A stretch of 64,000 nucleotides of DNA, from contig NZ_QRMP01000018.1 of NCBI RefSeq assembly GCF_003473295.1, positions 9,490 through 73,489 on the forward strand, in the 5' to 3' direction. Shown in pieces: positions 8,897 to 17,300 of the stretch. The translations under genes and the position numbers were made by a program. Below the pieces are notes generated by a model. That model saw only the letters and a program-made list of their open reading frames with translations, was not told the origin of the DNA and made no database searches. The number at the start of each line of letters is the position of its first letter. The stretch's first letter is position 1. This DNA comes from Parabacteroides sp. AM08-6 (lineage in GTDB: Bacteria > Bacteroidota > Bacteroidia > Bacteroidales > Tannerellaceae).

Positions 8897-9049
8897 ATGA
8901 AAAGAACATTCCAACCATCCAACAGAAAAAGAAAGAACAAGCACGGCTTTCGTTCAAGAATGGCTACTGCCAACGGTCGCAGAGTATTAGCATCTCGTCG
9001 TGCCAAAGGAAGAGCTAAATTAACAGTTTCAGACGAATACAACGGATAA
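8897..9049 (+). CDS. rpmH: 50S ribosomal protein L34
   Basis: A 50-residue, very basic protein starting [18 protein letters not shown] and containing the universal L34 segment [18 protein letters not shown]. It binds 23S rRNA in the large ribosomal subunit. The length is normal for Bacteroidetes L34, with a short acidic tail (SDEYNG). It has its own consensus promoter upstream and a strong terminator after it, so it is a single-gene unit here; rnpA and dnaA, common neighbours in other phyla, are absent. Confidence 0.97.
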   Translation: MKRTFQPSNRKRKNKHGFRSRMATANGRRVLASRRAKGRAKLTVSDEYNG

Positions 9050-9074
9050 TCTGCTTCCGTTTGAAATTTTTTAT

Positions 9075-9120
9075 AAAGAAAGTAGAGGTTTTTACTAAAA
9101 AGCCTTTACTTTCTTTGTTT
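9075..9120 (+). terminator. Long hairpin terminator of rpmH
   Basis: A stem of about 19 bp with two G-U pairs runs from 9075-9093 to 9098-9116, with outer arms AAAGAAAGTA and TACTTTCTTT and a 4-nt ACTA loop, followed by GTTTTAA. Its 3' arm overlaps the -33 box of the next promoter. Confidence 0.8.
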
Positions 9121-9144
9121 TAACGGCATTCTTTTCTACTTTTG
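9114..9144 (+). promoter_or_regulatory. Promoter of the PASTA-rluD-ddl operon
   Basis: TTTG at 9114-9117, a 19-bp spacer and TACTTTTG at 9137-9144 fit the Bacteroides consensus. The start codon at 9164 is 19 bases beyond the -7 box, so the leader is very short. Confidence 0.7.
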
Positions 9145-9163
9145 GTTCGCCGATTAAAATAAA

Positions 9164-9799
9164 ATGGAAATGAAAGACTTTTTGGTAAAACTGATTAAGA
9201 ATCCGTATGTCTTTAATTTGTTACTGGCTGTGGTTCTTTCGTGTGCCCTGATTTATGGTACGCTGAAATGGCTTGACTCTTATACAAGACACAATGAAGC
9301 GGTAGTGGTGCCCGATGTGAAAGGACTGAAAATAGAAGAAGCCGAAGAGTTTTTTAAAAGTAATAATTTGCGTTATAGCGTAATCGATTCTGTCTTTTCT
9401 AAAAATGTGGAACCTGGAGCGATTGTGGAATTAGTGCCTTCGCCCGGTTCGAAGGTAAAAGAGGGACGTATCGTATTTATTACTGTTAATGCCCAGACTT
9501 CGCAAATGGCGACTATTCCGGAAGTGGAAGATCTTTCTTTCCGTCAAGCGTATGCTTTGTTGCGCGCTCGTGGCTTTGAGAATGTTGAGATTGAATATGT
9601 ACCGGGCGACTTTAAAGATTTGGCTGTTGCTATCGAACTGCGTGGGCGGGAGTTGCAGAAGGGTGAACATGTTCCGCTTACTGCTCAATTGACCTTGAAA
9701 GTCAGTAGTGGAGAAAGTGAATTGCCTTCGGACTCCTTGGGTGTGCCGAGTAGTATTCCGATAGAAACGTTGGATAGTGAAGAAGAAAACTGGTTTTAA
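9164..9799 (+). CDS. Membrane-anchored PASTA-domain protein
   Basis: 211 residues. One N-terminal membrane helix (about 14-35) anchors a periplasmic part with two PASTA domains, roughly 45-112 (VVPDVKGLKIEEAEEFF to VFITVN) and 117-185 (ATIPEVEDLSFRQAYALL to LTLKVS), then a Ser/Glu-rich tail. PASTA domains in other bacteria bind peptidoglycan fragments on Ser/Thr kinases and penicillin-binding proteins; here there is no kinase or transpeptidase domain. It heads an operon with rluD-like, ddl and acyltransferase genes, and the ligase makes a peptidoglycan precursor, so a cell-wall role is a fair inference. ATG at 9164 is used; ATG at 9170 is possible. Confidence 0.85.
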   Translation: MEMKDFLVKLIKNPYVFNLLLAVVLSCALIYGTLKWLDSYTRHNEAVVVPDVKGLKIEEAEEFFKSNNLRYSVIDSVFSKNVEPGAIVELVPSPGSKVKEGRIVFITVNAQTSQMATIPEVEDLSFRQAYALLRARGFENVEIEYVPGDFKDLAVAIELRGRELQKGEHVPLTAQLTLKVSSGESELPSDSLGVPSSIPIETLDSEEENWF

Positions 9800-9801
9800 C
9801 T

Positions 9802-10875
9802 ATGGATGAGTTTTATGACGAAATGGATGATGGGCAGGTAGACGACCTCCTGCAACCGGAAGAGGATGATTCTCCTCAACTGTATGAACATTTCCGCTTC
9901 GTAGCCGATCGCGGGCAATCCTTGTTGCGCGTAGATAAATTTCTGGTAGACCGGATGATGGGGGCTACCCGTAATCGCATACAACTAGCAGCGGATGCAG
10001 GTTGTATCATGGCTAACGGCAAACCGGTAAAGAGCAATTACCGCGTGAAGCCCGAAGACGTGGTAACTATCATGATGACGCGTCCGCGTCGGGACTTTGA
10101 AATTATTCCCGAAAATATTCCAATAAAAATAATCTATGAAGATGACGACTTGTTGGTGGTGGATAAACCTGCCGGCTTGGTCGTACATCCGGGACATGGA
10201 AATTATACCGGAACGTTAGTCAATGCTTTGGCTTGGTATTTGAAAGATGATCCTACGTACGATCCGAACGACCCGTCTCTCGGTTTGGTTCATCGTATTG
10301 ATAAAGATACATCCGGATTGTTGGTTGTGGCTAAACGACCGGAGGCAAAGGCGAATCTTAGTCTGCAGTTTTTTCATAAAACAACTCAACGCGAATATCG
10401 TGCTTTGGTATGGGGGATTGTAAAAGAGGATGAAGGCCGCATCGAAGGAAATATCGGTCGTGATCCCCGTAATCGTATGCAAATGACTGTTTTTCCTGAA
10501 GGTGATTTGGGAAAAACGGCTGTTACCCACTACTCTGTATTGGAGCGGTTAGGCTATGTTACCCTTGTTAAATGCCGGCTGGAAACCGGACGTACGCATC
10601 AGATACGTGTCCACATGAAGTATATCGGACATACCTTGTTTAATGATGAACGGTATGGGGGCAACGACATTCTGAAAGGTACAACTTTTACCCGATACAA
10701 ACAATTTGTTGAGAATTGTTTTGCCATTTGTCCTCGCCAGGCGCTTCATGCCAAGACGCTGGGCTTTGTCCATCCGACTACAGGCGAGGAAATGTTTTTT
10801 GATTCCGAAATACCTGCCGACATGAGTCAATTGATAGAGAAATGGCGTAGATATGCAACTACTAAAGAAATATGA
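9802..10875 (+). CDS. rluD: RluA/RluD-family 23S rRNA pseudouridine synthase
   Basis: 357 residues: an acidic N-terminal extension (1-30), an S4 RNA-binding domain (about 38-100), and the pseudouridine synthase catalytic domain with HRIDKDTSGLLV at 164-175. D167 is the expected catalytic aspartate. Further motifs are DDDLLVVDKPAGLVVHPG and LETGRTHQIRVHM. The enzyme converts uridines to pseudouridine, most likely in helix 69 of 23S rRNA if it is a true RluD; specificity is inferred from domain order and length. It starts two bases after the PASTA gene stop and overlaps the ddl start by 4 bases. Confidence 0.9.
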   Translation: MDEFYDEMDDGQVDDLLQPEEDDSPQLYEHFRFVADRGQSLLRVDKFLVDRMMGATRNRIQLAADAGCIMANGKPVKSNYRVKPEDVVTIMMTRPRRDFEIIPENIPIKIIYEDDDLLVVDKPAGLVVHPGHGNYTGTLVNALAWYLKDDPTYDPNDPSLGLVHRIDKDTSGLLVVAKRPEAKANLSLQFFHKTTQREYRALVWGIVKEDEGRIEGNIGRDPRNRMQMTVFPEGDLGKTAVTHYSVLERLGYVTLVKCRLETGRTHQIRVHMKYIGHTLFNDERYGGNDILKGTTFTRYKQFVENCFAICPRQALHAKTLGFVHPTTGEEMFFDSEIPADMSQLIEKWRRYATTKEI

Positions 10876-11855
10876 AAATGAAAAGAAACATTGCTATTGT
10901 AGCAGGAGGCGATTCCTCCGAGATTGTTATTTCATTAAAAAGTGCAGAGGGAATCTACTCTTTTATTGATAAAGACAAATATAATTTATATATTGCCATC
11001 GTTAAGAAAGACGGATGGGCAGTGAAACTTCCCAATGGTGAACACATTTCGATAGATAAAAATGATTTCAGTTTCCGTGAAAACAATGAGGTCAAGCATT
11101 TTGATTTTGCGTATATCACTATTCACGGTACACCTGGCGAAGATGGACGTTTACAGGCTTATTTTGATTTGATAGGAATGCCTTATTCATCCTGTGGAAT
11201 GTTAGCGAGCACTATTACGTTTAATAAGTTTGTTTGCAATAATTATTTGCGTGGTTTCGGTGTGAAGGTTGCCGACTCTATCCGTCTTTTTAAAGGACAG
11301 TCCATAACGGATGAAGAAGTGATTGAACGTTTAGGACTTCCTGTTTTTGTGAAACCGAATGATGGTGGCAGCAGCTTCGGCGTTACGAAAGTGAAAGAAG
11401 CCTCACAGCTTCAACCTGCCATAGCCAAGGCTTTTGCCGAAGGCCGGGAAGTGATAATGGAAAGTTTTATCGCCGGAACGGAGGTGACTTGCGGTTGTTA
11501 CAAAGTAAAAGGTAAAGAGGTCGTTTTTCCTCTTACTGAGGTTGTCACAGATAATGAATTCTTTGATTTTAACGCGAAATATAATGGTCAGGTTCAGGAA
11601 ATCACGCCGGCTCGTATTTCGGCTGAACTGACTGAGAAAGTACAGCGTGAGACATCAAAGATTTATGATATTTTGGGTGCTAAAGGCCTGATACGTGTTG
11701 ATTTTATCATTCCGGATGATGGCGAACCCAAAATGTTGGAAGTCAATACAACTCCAGGGATGACAGCTACTAGTTTTATCCCGCAACAGGTGCGTGCCGC
11801 AGGCTTGGATATTAAAAATGTAATGACTGATATTATAGAAAACGAGTTTAAATAA
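10872..11855 (+). CDS. ddl: D-alanine--D-alanine ligase
   Basis: 327 residues with the ATP-grasp fold of Ddl. The N-terminal motif is AIVAGGDSSE, the glycine-rich loop KPNDGGSSFGV, and the C-terminal metal and substrate site RVDFIIPDD with LEVNTTPGMTATSF. It joins two D-alanines to form the dipeptide at the end of the peptidoglycan precursor. Start ATG 10872 overlaps the previous stop (ATGA), so translation is coupled; ATG 10878 is an alternative. Length is near the usual 300-330. Confidence 0.95.
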   Translation: MKMKRNIAIVAGGDSSEIVISLKSAEGIYSFIDKDKYNLYIAIVKKDGWAVKLPNGEHISIDKNDFSFRENNEVKHFDFAYITIHGTPGEDGRLQAYFDLIGMPYSSCGMLASTITFNKFVCNNYLRGFGVKVADSIRLFKGQSITDEEVIERLGLPVFVKPNDGGSSFGVTKVKEASQLQPAIAKAFAEGREVIMESFIAGTEVTCGCYKVKGKEVVFPLTEVVTDNEFFDFNAKYNGQVQEITPARISAELTEKVQRETSKIYDILGAKGLIRVDFIIPDDGEPKMLEVNTTPGMTATSFIPQQVRAAGLDIKNVMTDIIENEFK

Positions 11856-11860
11856 AAGAT

Positions 11861-13015
11861 ATGGAAGTTCCGAATAATTTTGACGATATCCGTCCGCTGA
11901 ATAATGATGAGGTAAAAGAAGCTATTGAGAAGCTTGTTGCCAATGATGATTTTGAGCGGGCTTTTCGGTATATTGAACCGGATGTGAACTGGGATGAATT
12001 TTCCAAGACAATGCGTTCTTTTAAGACAAAAGAAGATTTTAAATCGAAGTTAGCATACGAAGCTGTAATGAAGGTCGCCAACGATACGACTTTTTCATTA
12101 ACGATTTCCGGTCGTAGCCGCTTACCGAAAGATAAGAAACCTTGTACTTTTGTGTCCAACCACCGTGACATTGTATTAGACGCTTCTTTTTTGAATGTGA
12201 TGCTGTATGATGTCGGATATGGAATGACTCAGGTAGCAATAGGTGATAATCTATTGATTCGCCCTTGGATAGAGACATTGGTACGACTGAATAATAGTTT
12301 TATTGTAAAACGTAATGTCTCGGTTCGTCAGATGTTGGAGGTCAGTCGTATCCTTTCTGCTTATATTCGCTACACGATTACAGAAACGAAAGAGTCTATT
12401 TGGATTGCCCAGCGTGAAGGACGTGCCAAAGATTCGAATGACCGTACACAGGGGAGTGTCCTGAAGATGTTAAATATGAGTGGGAAAGAGGATATTGTTT
12501 CTAATTTGATGGAACTGAATATTTTTCCGGTAGCTATTTCTTATGAGTTTGATCCGTGCGATTTCCTTAAAGCAAAAGAATTCCAACAGAAACGTGATGA
12601 GCCTGATTTTACAAAGAGCCAGCGTGATGATTTACTTAGCATGGAAACCGGTATTCTGAATAATAAGGGTCGTGTTCATTTTACTTTGACTTCTCCTATA
12701 AATGACCAGCTCGCCAAGTTGGATAGAAATATGGAAAAGAATGAACTGATTGCCGCTATAGCCTCTATCATCGATAAGGAAATTTATAAACATTACCGTT
12801 TTTATCCTTGTAATTATGTCGCTTATGATATGTTGAACGGAACCAGACGCTTTAGTGAAAATTATAGTCTGAAAGATAAGAAGCAGTTTGAAACTTATCT
12901 GCAAGGTCAGTTGGATAAGATTGTTCTTCCCAATAAGGATGAGGCGTTTCTTCGTACCAAGATACTCGAAATGTATACGAATCCATTGAAAAATCACTTG
13001 GAGAATAAAGAGTAG
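11861..13015 (+). CDS. PlsC-like 1-acyl-glycerol-phosphate acyltransferase
   Basis: 384 residues without clear membrane helices. The acyltransferase core has NHRDIVLD (His101), SFIVKRNVS and IWIAQREGRAKDSND (the E-G-R phosphate-binding block), then a long C-terminal extension. Such enzymes move an acyl chain to a glycerophosphate or related acceptor. The catalytic motif here is H-x5-D (H101, D107) if aligned simply, one residue longer than the usual H-x4-D; D103 or D107 could serve. It is the last gene of the operon, 5 bases after ddl. Substrate is not determined. Confidence 0.82.
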   Translation: MEVPNNFDDIRPLNNDEVKEAIEKLVANDDFERAFRYIEPDVNWDEFSKTMRSFKTKEDFKSKLAYEAVMKVANDTTFSLTISGRSRLPKDKKPCTFVSNHRDIVLDASFLNVMLYDVGYGMTQVAIGDNLLIRPWIETLVRLNNSFIVKRNVSVRQMLEVSRILSAYIRYTITETKESIWIAQREGRAKDSNDRTQGSVLKMLNMSGKEDIVSNLMELNIFPVAISYEFDPCDFLKAKEFQQKRDEPDFTKSQRDDLLSMETGILNNKGRVHFTLTSPINDQLAKLDRNMEKNELIAAIASIIDKEIYKHYRFYPCNYVAYDMLNGTRRFSENYSLKDKKQFETYLQGQLDKIVLPNKDEAFLRTKILEMYTNPLKNHLENKE

Positions 13016-13035
13016 AAAAAGATATTTTGTAAAAT

Positions 13036-13085
13036 GGAGGTGTGTCAAAGCATGGATAAAATGCTTTTGACACACCTCCTTTTGT
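13036..13085. terminator. Bidirectional terminator between convergent genes
   Basis: GGAGGTGTGTCAAAGCAT pairs with its complement at 13061-13079 with one bulged T, around a 7-nt loop, flanked by TTTTGTTTT on the plus side and by AAAATATC-type A-rich sequence (T-rich on the minus strand) on the other. It can end both the ddl operon and the HTCS gene. Confidence 0.85.
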
Positions 13086-13103
13086 TTTCAGAGCTTTATA
13101 TTT

Positions 13104-16100
13104 TTAAGTATTTCGGTGTTCTTTTGCATATTTGGATGGACTCGTACCGAATTGTTTGATGAAAGCCGACCAGAAATAAGATTGTGAGCTGAAACCAACG
13201 GTTTCTGAGATTTCATATATCTTCATGTTTCCTTGTATCAGTAGCTCGGCAGCCTTTTTCAGGCGGCTGATTTTTATCAGGTCATTGGGCGTCAGATCCG
13301 ATATGGCTCGTATTTTGCGGTAAAGTGTCGGGCGGCTTAAGTGCATCAAATCTGCTATCATATTGACATCCAAATCTGGATTACTAATATTCTCATTGAT
13401 GATATTATTCAGCTTTTCGAGGAAATTCTCATCTGCTTTTGTATAAGCCATCGACTTCATGTTGGCGATTGGAGATTTAAAATAGAATTTGCGGATATTG
13501 TCGCGGTTGGAAAGCAAATTCGATATTTGGGCCATCAACAAGTTGGAGGAGAAAGGCTTTTCTATATAAGCATCGGCTCCCAGTTCCAACCCTTCCAGTC
13601 TGGACTGGAGTGTATTCTTGGCTGTTAGTAGTATGACTGGAATATGGCTGAATTCAATATCGGTTTTTACTTCTTTCAGCAGGGCGAAACCATCCATGAT
13701 TGGCATCATAACATCGCTGATAATCAGTTGGACACTGTGTGATTTTAATAAATCAATGGCTTCGGCGCCATTTCCGGCTATCAGCACATTATAGGATTGA
13801 TTTACCTCATCAGCGATGAAATGACTCATTTCTTTGTTATCCTCCACTATTAAAATACTCGGACGCCCTTCTTCCTGAATGTAAGTGACTTCGTGTTCGA
13901 TGGTGCCGGCGGTAGTCTCTTCTTCTTCCGGTTTTATGGATTCCGGTAATTTTACTGGTAACGTCAGACGAAACATCGTCATGGAAGAGCTGTCGGGAAA
14001 TTCTTCTACACGGAGTGTTCCATGGTGCATTTCAGCCAGTGAACGGGCTAGCGGTAATCCCAATCCGGTTCCCGGCTTATTTTCGCTTCCTCCTACCCGG
14101 TAGAACGGCTCGAAAATCTTTTCTTTTATTTCGGAAGGAATCGGTTTTCCATCGTTTATAAAGTCGACCATGAAGGTTTCATAATCCGATGATAACTGTA
14201 TACGAATGATAATGCTATTGTCTGCATATTTGATTGCGTTTGAAAACAGGTTACTGAAAATTTTGGTGATAGCCTCTTTATCCACAAAAACATACAATTC
14301 CTGCATTGTCAGGTCAAGGTTCAGCAGCAAATTATGTTCTGTTGCCATCTCTTGGAAGCGACGAGCTGTTTCAGTCAGTAAGGTAACGATTTCCGTACGA
14401 ACGAAACTGAGCCGATAACCTTCTATTTCTGTTTTGCGGAAATCAAGCAGCTGATTGACCAAGGACAATAGACGAGATACATTTTTATCCATCAGTATCA
14501 GTGAATTGTTTTCTTTCTCGCTGATATTCTCCGATTTAAGAAGTCGTTCGAGCGGATTTTTTATCAGTGTCAGCGGAGTTCGTATTTCATGGGCGATATT
14601 AATAAAGAAATCTATTTTAGCCTGATATAATTCTTTTTCTTTCTGGTCTTCAAATAATTGCATATGATAAGCCATTGTTCTCTTCGTTTTTCTTCTCCAT
14701 GAATAAAGGGAAAAGAAAAGAATAGCCAATACAACGATAATATATATGATATAGGCTGTGTCCGATACCCACCAAGGAGGTAATATCGTGATTTGTAATC
14801 TGGTAGGAGTATCGCTCCAATTATTCGACAAGTTTGCGGCACGAACCTCGAATGTATAATCACCGGGATGCAATTCTGTGAAATAGACAGTGTTACGTTC
14901 ACCGATTGGCATCCATTCCTTATCCATATTTCCCATCCGGTAAGCATATTGAATGGAATTGGGTGCAATGAAATTTAAGGCGGAGAAATTAATACTGAAT
15001 GTTGATTCCTTATGGGTGAGGGTTATTTTCTTTACAGGTGAAGAGGCGGAACAATTCAGGATACATTTTCCTCCAATTTCGTTTTGTATTTCCAATGAGC
15101 CTAAGTGTACATCCATCCTCTCGGCTGTCGGCTGTACTTCTAAAGGTTTGAAATGGATGAAGCCTTTTACCGTGCCGAAATAGAAAGTTCCTTTATCATC
15201 TTTGAATGCGGAATTGTCATTAAACTGCCGGGTAATAAGACCGTGAGCCTCTGTATAAGTGGTTATTTTACCGGTTTGTGTGTCCAGGCTTACCAAACCG
15301 TTGGCAGTACTAATCCACAAGTTTTCATTATCGTCAGGGAGAATGCGGAAAGCAACATTACTCGGCATCCCGTTTTTTACGGTATAATGAAGCGATTCGC
15401 CGGTTTGAAAATCATACTTAATAACCCCTTCTACCGTGGCAAACCACATGTTGCTTTCTTTATCTTCACACGCATCATTTACAAAATTATGTCGTTGTGT
15501 ATTCAGCTTGTCGTAAGGCAGATACATACCTGTATTACTGACCGGATTGTAGTAGAAACTACGGTTGAACATACCAATCCATATTCTACCCAAACGGTCT
15601 TCGTAAATACAGTTCGCCGAGAAAGGGGGAAATTGAGGGGCATATAGAAAACGGTCATTTAGAAAATCGTATTTGTAAACACCATCGTCAGTGCCGACAT
15701 AAATTTGCCCTTCTTGTGAAACTTTGATGCACCGTACCGTACTATTCTTTACCGTAGCCGAATCTTTCAGCAAACTATAGTGTTTGATTACTTTGCGGGT
15801 TTTTATATCCATCAGGTCTATACCATGTATGACATGTCCAATCCAGAGCTTGTCGCCGGAAGTTGCCAGACCGCGTATATTGGTGTGTGCCAGTCCTCTT
15901 TCGCCCGGGACCGGCTGGTAATTCGTGAAAGTCCCTGTTTTCTTTTCCAGACAGTTGATGCCTGCATCTTCAGTTCCAATCCAAATGTTTCCATAGATAT
16001 CGGTACAAATATCACGTATGACTTCTCCTTTCAGCGAATGCTGTTCATTCCAAGGATAATAAACTTGGAAAGGACGGAAAGGGGAATAGTAGTTCACTCC

Positions 16101-17075
16101 GTTTTGGTGGAAACAAATCCAAATCCCGTTTTCGCGATCCCTGCAAAAAGCAGAGATAAAATGGCTGGAAAGTGCGTATGGATCTAATGGGTCTTGGCGG
16201 ATACGCGTACATTCGCCACTGTTGAGCCGATAGATGAATAGTCCGGAATCGGTCCCAATCCAAAGTTCATCGGTGTCTTTCTCCAAAAAGCTGTTGATAA
16301 GTATCGTTCGCCGGTTAAGCTCTTGTATGTTCAAATCCTGATAAGTTCGGGTTACAGTATCGAAAACCTTTACGTCGTCATGCTCGAAAGCAATGTATAT
16401 ACGGTTTGCAGTGAGTGAGGGCTGGAGCATGAATAATTTTTTGGAAGAATAAGAAAGAGAGTGTGCAAACATATTATATGCTTCCGTGCTTCCGTCTTCC
16501 GGATTCAGTAAGGATATATATCCTTTTGAATCCCCGACCCATATATTATTTTCAGCTGTAATGCAGAAGGATGTATAATTTTGTTCATCTTTAGTAGAGA
16601 ATATTTTGAATTGGTTGTCGTTTGTGTTGAATCGGATAAGGCTTCCATCCATTAGAATCCACAATTGATTGTCCATATCAAATTGAAAAACATGAATGCC
16701 TTTGTCTGAAGTAAAGGTGAGATGATGGAAGGATTCTGTAGTTTCGTTATAATGGTAAAGTCCGGAAAGAGTTCCCACCCATAAATCTCCGTTTTGGTCG
16801 CAGGCAAGATGGGTAATCCAGTTACTCCCGATGGTTTCCGGTATGTCCGGGTCATTTCGGAATACCTTGAATGTATAACCGTCGAAACGATTCAAGCCAT
16901 CGCGAGTCCCAATCCAGATATATCCACTTTTGTCTTGTACACAGCTGGTTACCATATTGTCACTTAACCCGTTTTCTACCTGATAGTGGCGGAAAAGGTA
17001 GTTACTATCGTCAGCATGTGCCTGTGTTAGACAAAATATAAAGAATATGGATAAGATTAGCTTCAAATGTTTCAT
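13104..17075 (-). CDS. Hybrid two-component system regulator (HTCS)
   Basis: 1323 residues in one chain. Signal peptide 1-20; periplasmic two-bladed propeller sensor of repeated WIGT-type blades (about 25-690, e.g. GYIWIGTRDGLNRFD); Y_Y_Y domain about 695-765; membrane helix about 768-790; HisKA with phospho-acceptor in NIAHEIRTPLTL (His about 826); HATPase with GTGLGLPLA; receiver domain about 1072-1190 with ISDVMMPIMDG; AraC-type DNA-binding domain at the end (GFSSQSYFWSAFIKQFG). HTCS proteins sense a saccharide directly and switch on a nearby utilisation locus, but no Sus pair lies beside it; the divergent neighbour is an MFS transporter. Start MKHLKL at 17075 is preferred because it begins the signal peptide; ATG at 17132 adds 19 residues. 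Confidence 0.93.
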   Translation of the reverse strand: MKHLKLILSIFFIFCLTQAHADDSNYLFRHYQVENGLSDNMVTSCVQDKSGYIWIGTRDGLNRFDGYTFKVFRNDPDIPETIGSNWITHLACDQNGDLWVGTLSGLYHYNETTESFHHLTFTSDKGIHVFQFDMDNQLWILMDGSLIRFNTNDNQFKIFSTKDEQNYTSFCITAENNIWVGDSKGYISLLNPEDGSTEAYNMFAHSLSYSSKKLFMLQPSLTANRIYIAFEHDDVKVFDTVTRTYQDLNIQELNRRTILINSFLEKDTDELWIGTDSGLFIYRLNSGECTRIRQDPLDPYALSSHFISAFCRDRENGIWICFHQNGVNYYSPFRPFQVYYPWNEQHSLKGEVIRDICTDIYGNIWIGTEDAGINCLEKKTGTFTNYQPVPGERGLAHTNIRGLATSGDKLWIGHVIHGIDLMDIKTRKVIKHYSLLKDSATVKNSTVRCIKVSQEGQIYVGTDDGVYKYDFLNDRFLYAPQFPPFSANCIYEDRLGRIWIGMFNRSFYYNPVSNTGMYLPYDKLNTQRHNFVNDACEDKESNMWFATVEGVIKYDFQTGESLHYTVKNGMPSNVAFRILPDDNENLWISTANGLVSLDTQTGKITTYTEAHGLITRQFNDNSAFKDDKGTFYFGTVKGFIHFKPLEVQPTAERMDVHLGSLEIQNEIGGKCILNCSASSPVKKITLTHKESTFSINFSALNFIAPNSIQYAYRMGNMDKEWMPIGERNTVYFTELHPGDYTFEVRAANLSNNWSDTPTRLQITILPPWWVSDTAYIIYIIVVLAILFFSLYSWRRKTKRTMAYHMQLFEDQKEKELYQAKIDFFINIAHEIRTPLTLIKNPLERLLKSENISEKENNSLILMDKNVSRLLSLVNQLLDFRKTEIEGYRLSFVRTEIVTLLTETARRFQEMATEHNLLLNLDLTMQELYVFVDKEAITKIFSNLFSNAIKYADNSIIIRIQLSSDYETFMVDFINDGKPIPSEIKEKIFEPFYRVGGSENKPGTGLGLPLARSLAEMHHGTLRVEEFPDSSSMTMFRLTLPVKLPESIKPEEEETTAGTIEHEVTYIQEEGRPSILIVEDNKEMSHFIADEVNQSYNVLIAGNGAEAIDLLKSHSVQLIISDVMMPIMDGFALLKEVKTDIEFSHIPVILLTAKNTLQSRLEGLELGADAYIEKPFSSNLLMAQISNLLSNRDNIRKFYFKSPIANMKSMAYTKADENFLEKLNNIINENISNPDLDVNMIADLMHLSRPTLYRKIRAISDLTPNDLIKISRLKKAAELLIQGNMKIYEISETVGFSSQSYFWSAFIKQFGTSPSKYAKEHRNT

Positions 17076-17246
17076 ATATGTTGTTTGCGTTTGCGACCGA
17101 AAGATACTCAAAAATGTATTATCTGTTTTCATTTATTGTGTCATGGATTTGAAAAACTGTCTCAATACCCCTGATAATTGCAGAAAATGAGATGAATGCG
17201 GGAAAGTTTGCAACAAAGGTGGACTGAATATGGACAGGAATGTCTC

Positions 17247-17254
17247 TACCTTTG
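17247..17254 (+). promoter_or_regulatory. Possible -7 element of the MFS gene
   Basis: TACCTTTG matches TAnnTTTG 47 bases before the ATG at 17301. No TTTG is found at the right distance upstream, so the promoter may need an activator; the divergent HTCS is a candidate by position only. Confidence 0.45.
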
Positions 17255-17300
17255 AATTCATAAAAACACAATAAATAAAAACTACCTTTATTTTATTATT

